Shown here: piece by piece, positions 51,601 to 57,726 of the stretch
Position numbering within the stretch: the first letter of the stretch is position 1
Layout of the letters: each line of letters begins with the position of its first letter
Source of the DNA: Lotus japonicus
Lineage: Eukaryota; Streptophyta; Magnoliopsida; Fabales; Fabaceae
Assembly (NCBI RefSeq): GCF_012489685.1
Contig: NC_080045.1
Coordinates: 67,602,722-67,666,721, forward strand
Length of the DNA stretch: 64,000 nucleotides
Reading direction: 5' to 3'
The notes under the pieces: generated by a model
The model's input: the letters and a program-made list of their open reading frames with translations, nothing else
Told to the model about the DNA's origin: nothing
Databases searched by the model: none
Position numbers and translations under genes: made by a program

Positions 51601-53625
51601 TCTTTATCTCTCTGATTCAGTCTATACTATGTATAACTTAAAGTTTCTTATCATAATGCATTTCTAGCACAACATGATTATAACTGATCAGCTATTATGA
51701 TTGAGTAACCTGAGAGGTGAAGAGAAAATGATTTAAAACTTGAGAAAGTAAAGTGTGCTTGATTGATAGAAAATAGAGAGAAACTGAGTTCATTAATGAA
51801 TGAACAAACTTAAGCGTTTCACTGTATATCTGATCTATATAGATTTAGATTACTAACTGGTTACGGTATGAATGTACTGTCTTTAACTATAACTACTCAG
51901 CATGTGATTTTATATAGCTCACATATTACACCTTTCTGTATTGTGAAATTATTCTTGTGCAGATTCCTCCCTCTTAACGTTAGCAGTTCTTTATTTTCCT
52001 TTACCTGGAATGTAATTAATATATGCCTATATCTTGTCCTCAGGTTGGAAGTTGTGCTTTTGTTGATAGTCTATCTTGCTTATGGCTATAATGAAGGTGG
52101 TGCACTATCATACATTCTTCTGAGTATAAGCAGTTGGTTTATGGCTCTATCCTGGTTGTTTGCTCCATATTTATTCAACCCTTCCGGATTTGAGTGGCAA
52201 AAGTAAGCAATTTTTTCAAATCCTTCAGCCAAACCTTCATATATACTGATTGCCCTTATGATTTTATTCTAGGGTAGTGGAAGACTTCCGAGATTGGACA
52301 AATTGGTTACTTTACAGAGGTGGTATTGGGGTTAAAGGAGAAGAAAGCTGGGAAGCTTGGTGGGAAGAAGAACTGGTAATCTATTTTCCCTTGATTGTTT
52401 CTAAATGTTTTTCTTGCTTATATATTTCTTTGTATCCTAATCTATTTATAAATTTGGGCTCATGGTAAACTCCCAAGAAATATCAAATAGGATGAGTTCA
52501 ATGGCATACAGATTGTGAGAGCTTTCATAGGTTCTATTAGGATATGTGTGTTATTTGGTTAAGGTGACTTGTGTAAGCCGTTGGTTGTGGTTTCTTCAGC
52601 TATCGTGTCATAACTTGCTAGATACACAATCTAGTAAATTCAGTTACTGAATTAATTTGTGACTGACTTGATTATAACCTGCTTGAGAATTCAGCTATGC
52701 AACAATTAATTTGAAGCAATAAGACCAGGCTAGTCCTTGACCAACGTAGACATGCCCTCTTCCTCGAGGTGATAGTCTGGGTAGTAGGCAATTGAAGGAG
52801 CTGCAGCTTCTCTATTTTGAAGTGCATGAGCTGGGTCTGGGAGCCTGGGACGACTATGATTCATTATCGGGTTATTGTAAGGTGTTGTGGGCACTTCTTA
52901 ATGAAAGTAATGGGCAATTACTACAAGTAGAAAAACCATTTAACACTCCACTCTCTTCCTTCCCCTTTATGTAACTCAGTTTTGGTTTCAACGTTTTTTG
53001 TCAAAAAATCTGAGTTCTAAATATTCATAAATTATTCTTTCTGCAGGCCCATATCAGGAGCTTCGGTTCAAGGATAGCAGAGACCATACTGAGTCTAAGA
53101 TTTTTCATCTTTCAGTATGGTATTGTGTATAAACTGGATGTTAAAGGAACTGATACTTCATTGACGGTATTATATGCTGAATGTTTCTTTCTTGATTTCC
53201 TTTCTTGTATCCAACTGTTTCCATTAAAAACTGAATTTAGTTTGCATAATTTTACAACTCAGTTAGTAGATTCACTGCTTTTTGTTTTTTGGATGTCAAC
53301 AGAAATTTATTTACTTTTGGTCTTTAATTTTTAATACTTGTTAGTTTTATAAGTTACATTCACACACGACAAAACCTTAAAGCCACTTAAGGTAATAGGT
53401 GTGTCATTTAACTTCTTTGAGTCAAACTAGTGTTACTCTAATAATGCTCAATGATAGAATTTGTTTACGAGGTATGTGAATATATATGAATTTGCATCTT
53501 TGATGAGTATTTGATTTACATATTTACTCTGTGTTATTTAAGCATAGGTGTGGGGGCTCCATGTCCATACCTAACTTTATTAAATTTTTTGGACTAGATA
53601 CGACTGCCTGCCATGTTTGTGCAGT

Positions 53626-53661
<36 letters not shown>

Positions 53662-55474
53662 TTATTGTAGTAGTTAGTGTAGTCTAGTTAGTATACATGA
53701 CTAATAGACTAGGCAAAAAAAGATCATGAGGCCCTATATAATTCACGATCTACTCTGGTTGTGTTCTCTGTTTCCTGGTCCTGCACATGAACATCTTCAT
53801 ATGTAAAGGCCATATAACAGTTATGGGATCATGGTAGGAGGCTAACTATCAGGCATATGGTATTCAGGTTAAGTGATAATAGTGAGCAGGTTTTTCCATG
53901 AGCGCTGCCAAAAACGGCAACCCTAGGACATATGGTGAGAGTATCTACAAATAAATGAACTAGTTTAAGTCAGACAAGGGCAGTTTTCATAAGCAACTCA
54001 TATCTGTGCTGAATGCCAACTTTGCATTGGGGACATGTATTTTGGACTCGGCGTGTCTAACTCTAAACTACAAGCTTCAGCTTGAGATTACATATCGACT
54101 TGAAATATCACTTAGTTGGCTATATGTTTAAACCATCCATACTTAGGTCGGAGTGGCTTGATTTGTTTCATTTTGACCAGTATGATTATGCAGATATTTT
54201 ACATATTTACATGTACAGAATACGAACTGGTTAGTCAACTAACTGCTTATGTTTGGAATTTCTTTTAGGTTTATGCATTCTCGTGGATTGTGCTGGCTGG
54301 GCTTATAATTCTTTTCAAGGTGGAAAAATGTGCATCATGTGTGGTCTTAGATTACATGTGTGTTGATTATTTCATATCTTGACTCTATCGTGTATTCTTG
54401 CTCAATAGGTTTTCACATTTAGCCAGAAGATATCAGTCAATTTCCAGCTTCTGTTGCGTTTTGTACAAGGCCTCTCCCTTTTGTTGGCATTGGCTGGCTT
54501 AGTTGTTGCAGTTATATTGACCGATCTATCTGTGGCTGACATATTTGCTGCTATGTTAGCTTTCATTCCTACTGGATGGGGAATTTTGTCTGTGAGTTCT
54601 TCTTTCCTTTGATTGTACAGCTGTTTGTAGTTTAGTTTTATTTGTCCAAGTTTTGTTGCTTTTATCCGCATGGTGGCCTAGTTGGCAAACAGAGTTTAAG
54701 TTTGCTGTGTTTCTTCTTTTTATTTTCAGTTTATGTCTCTGTGTAATTATGAAAGTGCCACTTTTTAGCTGAATCTCAGGGATTTATGTAAGTAAACCCA
54801 TTGGTTGAAAAACCAAATTGGACCACGTGATTCGATTGGAATAGTGATTAACTGGTCAAGTATCTTGTCCACTCAACCAAAAAATCAACTGATCTCATTA
54901 TTAGTAAGATCTGTTCAAGCCAGTCAAAAACTGGTGATGAAGAATAAGTTTGAACTAGTCATTTTCTCACATTTACTCCTTTTTTTAGGAAAAACCAGGA
55001 TATCTTGTCTCCTTTACATCATAATCTTTTCGTTAATGAAAATATTATTTCCATATGGATGTCAAATCTCATCCATTTAGACAATTTCTTTGTTTGACAT
55101 CTAGAATCTGACACACTTGCAAACACTCTTAGGAGTTAGGATCAAAGTCCGAACACTATCCAATTTGCTGAACATGAGTTTGACTATGCGTACAATGGTC
55201 TTGATATTTTATTTGTATAATGATTGCCCTTGTATAGATTGCTGCTGCTTGGAAGCCTGTGATGAAGAGGCTGGGACTATGGAAATCCATTCGATCAATT
55301 GCTCGCCTGTATGATGCTGGCATGGGAATGCTCATATTTGTACCCATCGCATTCTTTTCTTGGTTTCCATTTGTATCAACATTCCAAACTCGCCTCATGT
55401 TTAACCAGGCTTTCAGCCGAGGGTTGGAAATTTCTCTGATCCTTGCTGGGAACAATCCCAACACTGGGATATAG
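17780..55474 (+). CDS. CALS9: Callose synthase 9 / GSL10-like (51 coding exons, ~1,901 aa)
   Basis: A 1,3-beta-glucan synthase of the CALS9/GSL10 type; in Arabidopsis this subfamily is needed for pollen development. The protein starts MSRAEELWERLVRAALRR and ends ILAGNNPNTGI, as CALS9 does. Exons: 17780-17981, 18280-18377, 18982-19145, 26230-26326, 26787-26894, 26973-27098, 27948-28037, 29588-29685, 29779-29896, 30358-30483, 31848-31924, 32002-32080, 32667-32789, 32983-33085, 33172-33295, 33415-33604, 33740-33792, 33980-34040, 34205-34286, 34373-34422, 35279-35365, 35775-35860, 36056-36080, 36280-36374, 36474-36555, 39314-39474, 39588-39708, 41947-42044, 42524-42611, 42691-42851, 42928-43037, 43625-43759, 44130-44198, 44280-44457, 44575-44689, 45289-45408, 45773-45888, 45980-46063, 46152-46264, 46542-46594, 47616-47792, 48789-48836, 49607-49765, 50874-50987, 51061-51149, 52044-52202, 52273-52375, 53047-53166, 54269-54319, 54409-54591, 55238-55474. 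All are GT-AG and the frame closes. Glucan synthase motifs ([31 protein letters not shown]) are intact. Many introns carry transposons. Confidence 0.95.
19547..19928 (-). mobile_element. Older copia LTR interrupted by younger elements (left part)
   Basis: Starts TGTTGAAGATG and shares TTCTGAAAAGTTG- and AACTGAATTGTATTT-like blocks with the young copia LTR next to it. It is split twice: by a TRIM solo LTR at 19619 and by the young copia element at 19929. Its right end continues at 25780 (AATA), followed by a reversed polypurine tract and copia 3' coding remnants. It lies in intron 3 of the CALS9-like gene, antisense to it. Confidence 0.7.
19619..19714. mobile_element. TRIM-family solo LTR with GTATT duplication
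   Basis: Starts TGTTAGAATTATAAGTTAGA and ends TTCTCTAATA. It shares the blocks CCACCACAAAACC, AAGGCAATGTGGGACTTCTT and CTCTAATA with the complete TRIM at 24849-25482, but lacks its central part. Perfect 5-bp duplications GTATT flank it (19614-19618, 19715-19719). It is inserted in the older copia LTR. Confidence 0.85.
20172..24836 (-). CDS. Ty1/copia Gag-Pol polyprotein, intact (1,554 aa)
   Basis: A single uninterrupted frame begins MAGEAPEAPVPV. In order: a Gag region of UBN2 type (about 20-240); a proline-rich linker followed by an RG/GG-rich stretch; a CCHC zinc knuckle CQICHKYGHDASIC (about 325-340); an aspartic protease DSGATHH (about 458); an integrase with HHCC zinc finger (HSRLGH, CQSCC) and catalytic D/D/E (FADLWGP, QTDGGTEF, NGSVERKH; about 640-790); reverse transcriptase with YVDDIIITG (about 1228); and RNase H (YCDVDWGSD, STEAEYRSL; about 1400-1450). 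Domain order protease-integrase-RT-RNase H defines copia. Nothing essential is missing, so the element may be autonomous. It is antisense to the host gene. Confidence 0.97.
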   Translation of the reverse strand: MAGEAPEAPVPVAQPSLSASSLVHKLTLKLDDTNFLSWKQHVEGIVRTHRLQSFLTAPQIPLRFLTDEDRENVVENPAYQAWEQQDSALFTWLLSSLSPTVLPTVVNCTQSWQVWEAVLDFFHAHSLAQSTQLRSELRSITKGSKSSSDYLKRIKSIVNALISIGDPVTYREHLEAIFDGLPEEYSHLMTIVSSREFPCSISQAEAMVIAHEARLERMRSRQTPATSPSAFLAQAVAPPSAPPQAPPSAPLPAPSPAPPPPPSSVASEVHYASRTDSEDRAYEDRDDDRSRSGDNRDRGGYNNRGRGGRGGYNNRGRGGDRSSVQCQICHKYGHDASICYHRGNSASPAQNAQPNVSSNTPMPSPYGFGSSYGMMPQFGYSPFRGFQPFGAPAQFGMPFAGGSGFPLASGAMFAPGYGYASPASSTFGFGFHPRAPPPQPRAPQAMLTSAPSTLGNWFPDSGATHHVTHDASAVSDCVSVTGNDQVYMGNGQGLPITSIGSASFSSPFHTHTTLQLKNLLLVPNITKNLVSVSKFAKDNGVFFEFHPFHCTVKSQDTFRTLLRGSLGPDGLYSFDGMHSSTFNKGSPPVSAPSAFSVSKPASSAVTSSVSVSNNVPSPTAYDLWHSRLGHPHHEALQLALSTCKIPVPHKSKYNICQSCCVAKSHRLPSSSSTTIYTAPLELIFADLWGPASIESSTGYLYFLTCVDAYSRFTWIYPIKRKSDTSSVFLQFQAMAELKFSLKIKSVQTDGGTEFKPLVPYFQKLGINHRLTCPHTHHQNGSVERKHRHIVETGLSLLACANMPTSYWDHAFLTATFLINRLPTPVLDNISPYHKLFNTPADYSILRVFGSACYPHLRPYNSSKLSFRSKECVFLGYSSSHQGYKCLAADGRIYISKDVKFNEFKFPYTTLFSPPCPDSNNAHISSIIPVVTSVPHVQQPVLSHQSSQSTGSTSQVSPAPLQSPQQSPASAVNSSATPAAPVPGSGSATTASAPSNSVPATESSQPPPVVNVHPMQTRAKSGIVMPRLFPTLLLAQAEPTTTKHALKDPKWLAAMKSEYEALMTNNTWTLVPLPKGRHPIGCKWVFRIKENADGSVNRYKARLVAKGYHQVKGFDYAETFSPVVKPITIRLILTLAVSKQWHIHQLDVNNAFLHGALQEEVYMQQPAGFQSSDKTLVCKLNKALYGLKQAPRAWFDRLKTALIKFGFRASCCDPSLFTFHHKSSIIYILVYVDDIIITGNFLPFIQEIVQKLNSEFALKQLGQLDYFLGVQVHHFQDRSLLLTQTKYIGDLLERADMAEAKGISTPMVSGAKLSKHGADYFADPTLYRSIVGALQYATLTRPEISFSVNKVCQFLSQPLEEHWKAVKRILRYLKGTIHHGLHIKPCSLHSPVALVAYCDVDWGSDPDDRRSTSGSCVFFGPNLVSWTSKKQTLVARSSTEAEYRSLANTSAELLWIQSLLQELHVPFTVPRIFCDNMGAVALTHNPVLHTRTKHMELDIFFVREKVLNKSLFVHHVPSIDQLADLFTKALSPTHFEDLRSKLNVTEKLVSHPPSV
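24849..25482 (-). mobile_element. Complete TRIM element nested in the copia leader
   Basis: Two 152-bp LTRs (24849-25000 and 25331-25482) appear identical by eye, start TGTTAGAAATCC and end CTCTATTA. The 330-bp interior has a minus-strand primer-binding site TGGTATCAGAGC next to the right LTR (25319-25330) and a reversed polypurine tract ACTCCCCCTCAA next to the left LTR. A 5-bp duplication AAGAA flanks the whole (24844-24848, 25483-25487). There is no coding capacity; the interior includes long T-runs (25217-25287). It lies 12 bp upstream of the copia start codon. Identical LTRs imply very recent movement, later than the copia insertion. Confidence 0.95.
25780..26036 (-). pseudogene. Remnant of an older copia element (LTR end plus RNase H coding tail)
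   Basis: After the duplication of the young copia comes AATATTCCCCCCTCAAACTC, a second reversed polypurine tract. About 240 bp follow that parallel the young element's own 3' coding end (compare GTTCCGTATGCTTGGTGCAG with GTTCCATATGTTTGGTGCGG). The copy is diverged, frame-broken and stops near 26036. It shows that the young element inserted at the 3' LTR of a related older element. Confidence 0.8.
27582..27624. repeat. (AT)n microsatellite in intron 6 of the CALS9-like gene
   Basis: About twenty AT units with one phase slip near 27597. Confidence 0.9.
28345..28497. mobile_element. hAT-type MITE with 8-bp duplication
   Basis: Ends are CAGTGTTGTTAA and, in reverse, CAGTGTTGTCAAA. The flanks GTTATGAG (28337-28344) and GTTATTAG (28498-28505) form an 8-bp duplication with one mismatch, as expected for hAT elements. 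The interior is 153 bp with GCGG-rich foldback sequence and no ORF. It lies in intron 7 of the CALS9-like gene. The CAGTGTTGT end is common among legume MITEs. Confidence 0.85.
31280..31395. repeat. Imperfect direct repeat with inverted centre in intron 10
   Basis: A block of about 38 bp containing CACTACGAAGGACCAAATTG occurs at about 31286-31321 and again at about 31356-31391. Between them is ACATCAATTTGGT in the opposite orientation (about 31322-31336), so the region can fold. It may be a decayed MITE; no target duplication was found. Confidence 0.6.
34895..35045 (-). mobile_element. TRIM-family solo LTR (reverse orientation) in intron 20
   Basis: On the minus strand it starts TGTTAGAATTTAAGTTACAG and ends TTCTCTAATA. 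It shares CACAAAACCTTAAGG, GGCAATAGGTGTGTGTG and CAATGTGGGACTTCTTTGAG with the complete TRIM. It is full length (151 bp). Flanks GTGAA/GTGTA look like a 5-bp duplication with one change, so it is older than the complete copy. Confidence 0.85.
35410..35650. mobile_element. Copia-type solo LTR with CCTTT duplication in intron 21
   Basis: The segment starts TGTTGAAAACTCAG and ends ACTCTAATA, resembling the ends of the copia LTRs at 19929 and 25538. It is flanked by a perfect 5-bp duplication CCTTT (35405-35409, 35651-35655). It is 241 bp, similar to the 236-237 bp of the intact element, but the interior sequence differs, indicating a related subfamily. Confidence 0.8.
37282..39209 (+). mobile_element. 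Young non-autonomous LTR retrotransposon (1.9 kb) in intron 25
   Basis: Two 401-bp LTRs (37282-37682, 38809-39209) start TGATGCAGGAGC and end CGCTGCATCA. A perfect 5-bp duplication ATATA flanks them (37277-37281, 39210-39214). A primer-binding site TGGTATCAGAGC lies at 37685-37696, and a purine-rich tract AAGAAGAGGAG sits just before the right LTR. By eye the LTRs differ at two positions, so insertion was recent. The interior is only about 1.1 kb and contains one ORF without protease, integrase or reverse transcriptase, so it must rely on enzymes from another element. It has the same orientation as the host gene. Confidence 0.93.
37734..38831 (+). CDS. Gag-like ORF of the non-autonomous LTR element (365 aa, unknown)
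   Basis: The frame opens MEDQPLTKADLKDVTAALTA 37 bp after the primer-binding site and stays open to just inside the right LTR. The first 60 residues are a helix-forming, Ala/Thr/Met-rich stretch; then comes a basic RRRDRRGKPHRF patch like those in Gag proteins. A Pro/Ser/Thr-rich disordered section spans about 75-160. The last 180 residues are acidic (e.g. SSSLEEEEN) with no recognised domain. There is no zinc knuckle or catalytic motif. The arrangement fits a Gag-only non-autonomous element; the C-terminal half could be a degraded pol region read in another frame or captured sequence. Confidence 0.55.
   Translation: MEDQPLTKADLKDVTAALTAALTAITQHMTQQMIQHMATFTTALTAQINNTNNGNRRRDRRGKPHRFPRDNNNNHSAISLPSQSLHSPSVSHPYYQAQYPTSKTTETPHPQPATPNLINPYPNISPTADPISLPQPLPKPTSNSCPSTRPMYATSSESDSQISFAPSSVVGLEDEAKTLVGDLVPSAQKPGEVDVTKDENFGHMKSLEFLTFKSSTPLPTGVQSTISYNSKAPKVILEKLERLGLIKDSDGAHEIFVEGDDGKRVRSCSNSVVRLVGLHIEAFYLEENLWSSSLEEEENAKTSEALGYDAFMRASDSSSQIWVFDSGILNVVHEFRTEASFVFFYVRTRGRVLHKKRSLMQEQIN
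39990..40330. repeat. Degenerate LTR-like repeat in intron 27
   Basis: Two copies of a block reading GTCTCGCATTGACTAGAGAT or GTTCCACATTGACTAGAGAT lie at about 40003 and 40189. Between them are AT-poor words such as GGGCCACCGCAAATGTCCAA. The pattern suggests an old short retroelement with a partial internal duplication. Ends and target duplication were not resolved. Confidence 0.45.
41199..41733. mobile_element. Old TIR element (MULE-like) in intron 27
   Basis: The left end GGCTTAATTGCACTTCTGGT CCC and the right end read in reverse (TTTATATTGCACTTTCGGAC CCC) are imperfect inverted repeats of about 60 bp. The interior is AT-rich with no ORF. No target duplication could be identified, so it is probably old. 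Similar ends are widespread in dicot introns. Confidence 0.5.
46915..47135. mobile_element. Foldback MULE-type MITE with 9-bp duplication in intron 40
   Basis: Almost the whole 221 bp folds into one hairpin: the left arm (46915-47020) and right arm (47031-47135) are near-perfect reverse complements, for example CTCGCCGGCGTAACTTCCGG against its complement at about 47062-47082. The loop is about 10 bp. A perfect 9-bp duplication TTTAAATTA flanks it (46906-46914, 47136-47144), with ends starting in G, as in Mutator-like elements. There is no ORF. It sits inside the glucan-synthase-domain part of the CALS9-like gene, and its transcript could give double-stranded RNA. Confidence 0.9.
47793..48788. 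other. Intron 41 with possible LTR remnants
   Basis: A (GT)n run lies at 47928-47941. The stretch 48419-48638 (starting TGTGAGAGAGATC, ending ACACTAACA) has the composition of a reverse-oriented solo LTR, with GCTCTTATATAAGAGGAGCT near its centre, but no matching target duplication was found. Nothing else could be identified. Confidence 0.3.
49005..49351 (+). pseudogene. 5'-truncated LINE (L1) with reverse-transcriptase C-terminal remnant, intron 42
   Basis: Translation of about 49056-49226 gives MRMLRWMSGHTRKDRI, then IRDVGVEPIEENM and RLRLFGHTKKRPLEALVRRV, the conserved C-terminal end of plant L1 reverse transcriptases. It is followed by the typical 3' terminus CCATATAGCCGACCTTACTT, AGTAGGATACG and a (TTG)n tail ending near 49350. 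Stops and truncation make it non-functional. It is in the same family as the tail at 4288-4352. Confidence 0.85.
50134..50337. mobile_element. MULE-type MITE with 9-bp duplication in intron 43
   Basis: Inverted ends GGATTTGGCTCCTCT and its complement AGAGGAGCCAAATCC bound a 204-bp element whose arms continue with TAAGTTATCACA and TGATTGAGA in opposite orientations. A perfect 9-bp duplication GAAAATTAT flanks it (50125-50133, 50338-50346). It has no ORF. Confidence 0.88.
51378..51556. mobile_element. MULE-type MITE in intron 45
   Basis: Inverted ends of the form AGAAATGCTAGCAACACACT and, in reverse, GAGGAGAGCTAGCAACACCC bound 179 bp. TTTCTAAAAG occurs directly on both sides (51368-51377, 51557-51566), consistent with a 9-10 bp duplication. 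The interior includes CACACTCTTTT and ACACACTCT in opposite orientations and no ORF. Confidence 0.82.
53339..53443. mobile_element. TRIM-family solo LTR (diverged) in intron 48
   Basis: Starts TGTTAGTTTTATAAGTTACA and ends GTTACTCTAATA. It keeps ACAAAACCTTAAAGCCACTT, GGTAATAGGTGTGT and ACTTCTTTGAGTC from the TRIM LTR, with a central deletion. Flanks ATACT/ATGCT look like a 5-bp duplication with one change. This is the fourth copy of the family in the window. Confidence 0.78.
53630..53660. repeat. (AT)n microsatellite in intron 48
   Basis: About fifteen uninterrupted TA units. Confidence 0.9.
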
Positions 55475-56807
55475 TTGCACTTGCCTCATGATGTAGGTCC
55501 TAAATGAGATATAGTTGTAGGAAGCCTTGATTTTTTCTGTAACTTCAGATTTGTGAATAGTGTGTATCATCATTCTTATAGTGTATGACATTTAAACTTG
55601 GTGATGAACCATTGGATGACTCATTTGCCATTCCCTTAATTTGCATTATGCTCCCCCTCCAAACTTTTTGAAGTTCAGCCAAGGGCACTCACTGGACTGG
55701 CATCACAAGATATTCATAGTGCACTTGCTGATTTACAACACAATGTTTATGTTTATTAGATTTACTCATTTACAGCACCATGTTTAGCAGTTTTTCACCA
55801 AGAAGCCAGTTGAGCTAACCTTTGTATTTTGATCGATGGGGTGTAGTTTTGGAAACTAATTACTAAAGTAAATTTAAAGCGACTTGTTAGTTTGAGTGAA
55901 TTTTATGTAGTGCTCACCTTAAGTGACATTTCTCTGATGGGAAATTGTCCATGTGGTTCTTTTAAAGAGTTGTGCGCCACACGTAAATTAGTCATTGCGA
56001 TAATTGGAATAAGTTGTGTCTAATTAAAATATTTTAGATTATCTATTATACAAATATTTCTATATGTATTGTATGATTTTATGGTTCATCCAAGATCTCC
56101 CAGGATTTTTCATGGTGGCTTCTACCATGAAGCATCTCACATGTGATGTACCAATATATCACTCTAAATTACCTGCTGTAGCAAGAATTATAACCGGAAA
56201 ATATAAGAATATAATATTTCTAAACTTGGTCCTGAAGATTAAGAAATAACCCTCCTTCCCTTTCTTTCTTCTCTCATTTCTCATGTCTGGTAGTCCAACT
56301 TCTCATTCCCCTTTCCAAAAATCAATCTTCTAGCCATTCTCTGTAAATGCCATTCACTTCAGATTGACTAAATATAACCAGAAACAAATTCTGAAAGAAA
56401 CTTTAAAAAGTAGAGAACGACCAAAGCGTTGCAAAGGGTGAATTTTGTCATCACTAAAGCTTGATTGCATGATTGCAGACTAAGATTTCAAAAATGGATA
56501 ATGAGATGCATTTTTTTTAATTTCTGGCATAAACATAGCAAGTAGTAAAGAGTCTAAAGGAAAATAAAGATAGAGAGAAAAAGGGCTGAAGTTAAGAACT
56601 AATGTAATTTTGGCAGCTACCCATTGAAAAAAGGAATTGAGCATATTCCAAATAATACCTTGTTTGTAAAAGTTCAAGCTACAAACAAGGCATTAAGATC
56701 GATCAGATCTGTGACGCGACACGGAGAGGAGAACGTGGCGAGAACATGGACAAGATCGATTCCTGAGACCGACGAGAACGATGACAAAGATCATCTGGAG
56801 TAGAAGA
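55475..56807. other. 3' flank of the CALS9-like gene and intergenic DNA
   Basis: The 3' UTR should occupy the first few hundred bases, but no single poly(A) signal stands out. The remainder is AT-rich with no convincing gene. The segment 56700-56807 is notably GC-richer (ACGCGACACGGAGAGGAGAA) and leads straight into the peroxidase-derived inverted repeat. It may be unrelated sequence joined at the duplication breakpoint. Confidence 0.4.
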
Positions 56808-57220
56808 CAAATGGTCCTGACCCTTCCATCAATGCTTCATTTCTTCCGCAACTTCAAGCACTCTGCCCTCAAAACAGTGGTGCTTCGAATCGAATTGCAC
56901 TTGATACTGCTAGTCAGAACATATTTGACACATCTTACTATGCCAACTTGAGGAACAATCGTGGAATTTTGCAATCTGATCAAGCGCTTTGGAATGATGT
57001 TTTAACAAAAACCTTTGTACAGAGGTACTTGGGCTTAAGAGGCTTGACTGGATTAACATTTAATGTGAAATTTGGAAGATCAATGGTAAAAATGAGCAAC
57101 ATTAGGTTGAAGACAGGAAGTAATGGTGAAATTCGCAAGATAAGTTCTGCTATCAACTAACTAGCTAGTCAATTAGCATAACAAGATGCATGGCTTATGG
57201 CTAGTGTCTTACCAAAGTGG
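56808..57220 (+). pseudogene. Class III peroxidase last-exon fragment, left arm of an inverted repeat
   Basis: Reads [19 protein letters not shown], then [44 protein letters not shown] and [19 protein letters not shown], ending at a stop at 57160. This is the C-terminal quarter of a secretory (class III) plant peroxidase, including the FD.SYY.NL and S.D.L regions after the proximal haem ligand. Everything upstream, with both active-site histidines, is absent. It pairs with 57247-57659 in reverse orientation; the two copies have the same length with no indels and roughly 25-30 mismatches by eye. Confidence 0.88.
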
Positions 57221-57246
57221 CTGACCGACACACTAATAAGATAAGA
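57221..57246. other. Loop of the peroxidase inverted repeat
   Basis: The 26-bp spacer separates the two arms, which close with GTCTTACCAAAGTGG (57206-57220) and its exact complement (57247-57261). There is no other recognisable content. Confidence 0.85.
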
Positions 57247-57725
57247 CCACTTTGGTAAGACATTAGCCATAAGTCATGCATCTTGTTATGCTAATTGGCT
57301 ATCTAGTTAGTTGATAGCAGAACATATCTTGCGAATTTCACCATCACTTCCTGTCTTCAACCCAATGTTGCTCATTTTAACCATTGATCTTCCAAATTCC
57401 ACATTAAATGTTAATCCAGTCAAACCTCTTAAGCCCAAGTACCTTTGTACAAAGGTTTTTGTTGAAGCATCATTCCAAAGCGCTTGATCAAATTGCAAAA
57501 TTCCACGATTGTTCCTTAAATTGGCATAGTAAGATGTGTCAAATCTGTTATGACTAGCAGTATCAAGTGCAATTCGATTCGAAGCATCACTATTTTGAGG
57601 GCAGAGTGCTTGAAGTTGTGGAAGAAATGAAGCATTGATGGAAGGGTCAAGACCATTTGAAGTGAAGTTGTACAATGTTACTGAAGAATCGACAAGCTGT
57701 AGTACCAATGGTATGTCCACCTATA
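57247..57725 (-). pseudogene. Class III peroxidase last exon, frameshifted, right arm of the inverted repeat
   Basis: On the minus strand a possible acceptor (TATATAG at about 57720-57726) precedes [15 protein letters not shown], the distinctive peroxidase motif around the proximal haem-binding histidine. A 2-bp deletion relative to the expected reading then shifts the frame, and the remainder reads [17 protein letters not shown] through [11 protein letters not shown] to a stop at 57307. Exons 1-3 with the distal histidine are not found nearby. The arm extends 63 bp further into the gene than the left copy, so this side is probably the source and the left arm the derived copy. Confidence 0.85.
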
Positions 57726-57726
57726 T

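Noticed and set aside
56808..57160. Functional peroxidase gene
   Set aside because: Only the last exon is present, without signal peptide, distal histidine or haem pocket; the opposite copy also carries a frameshift.
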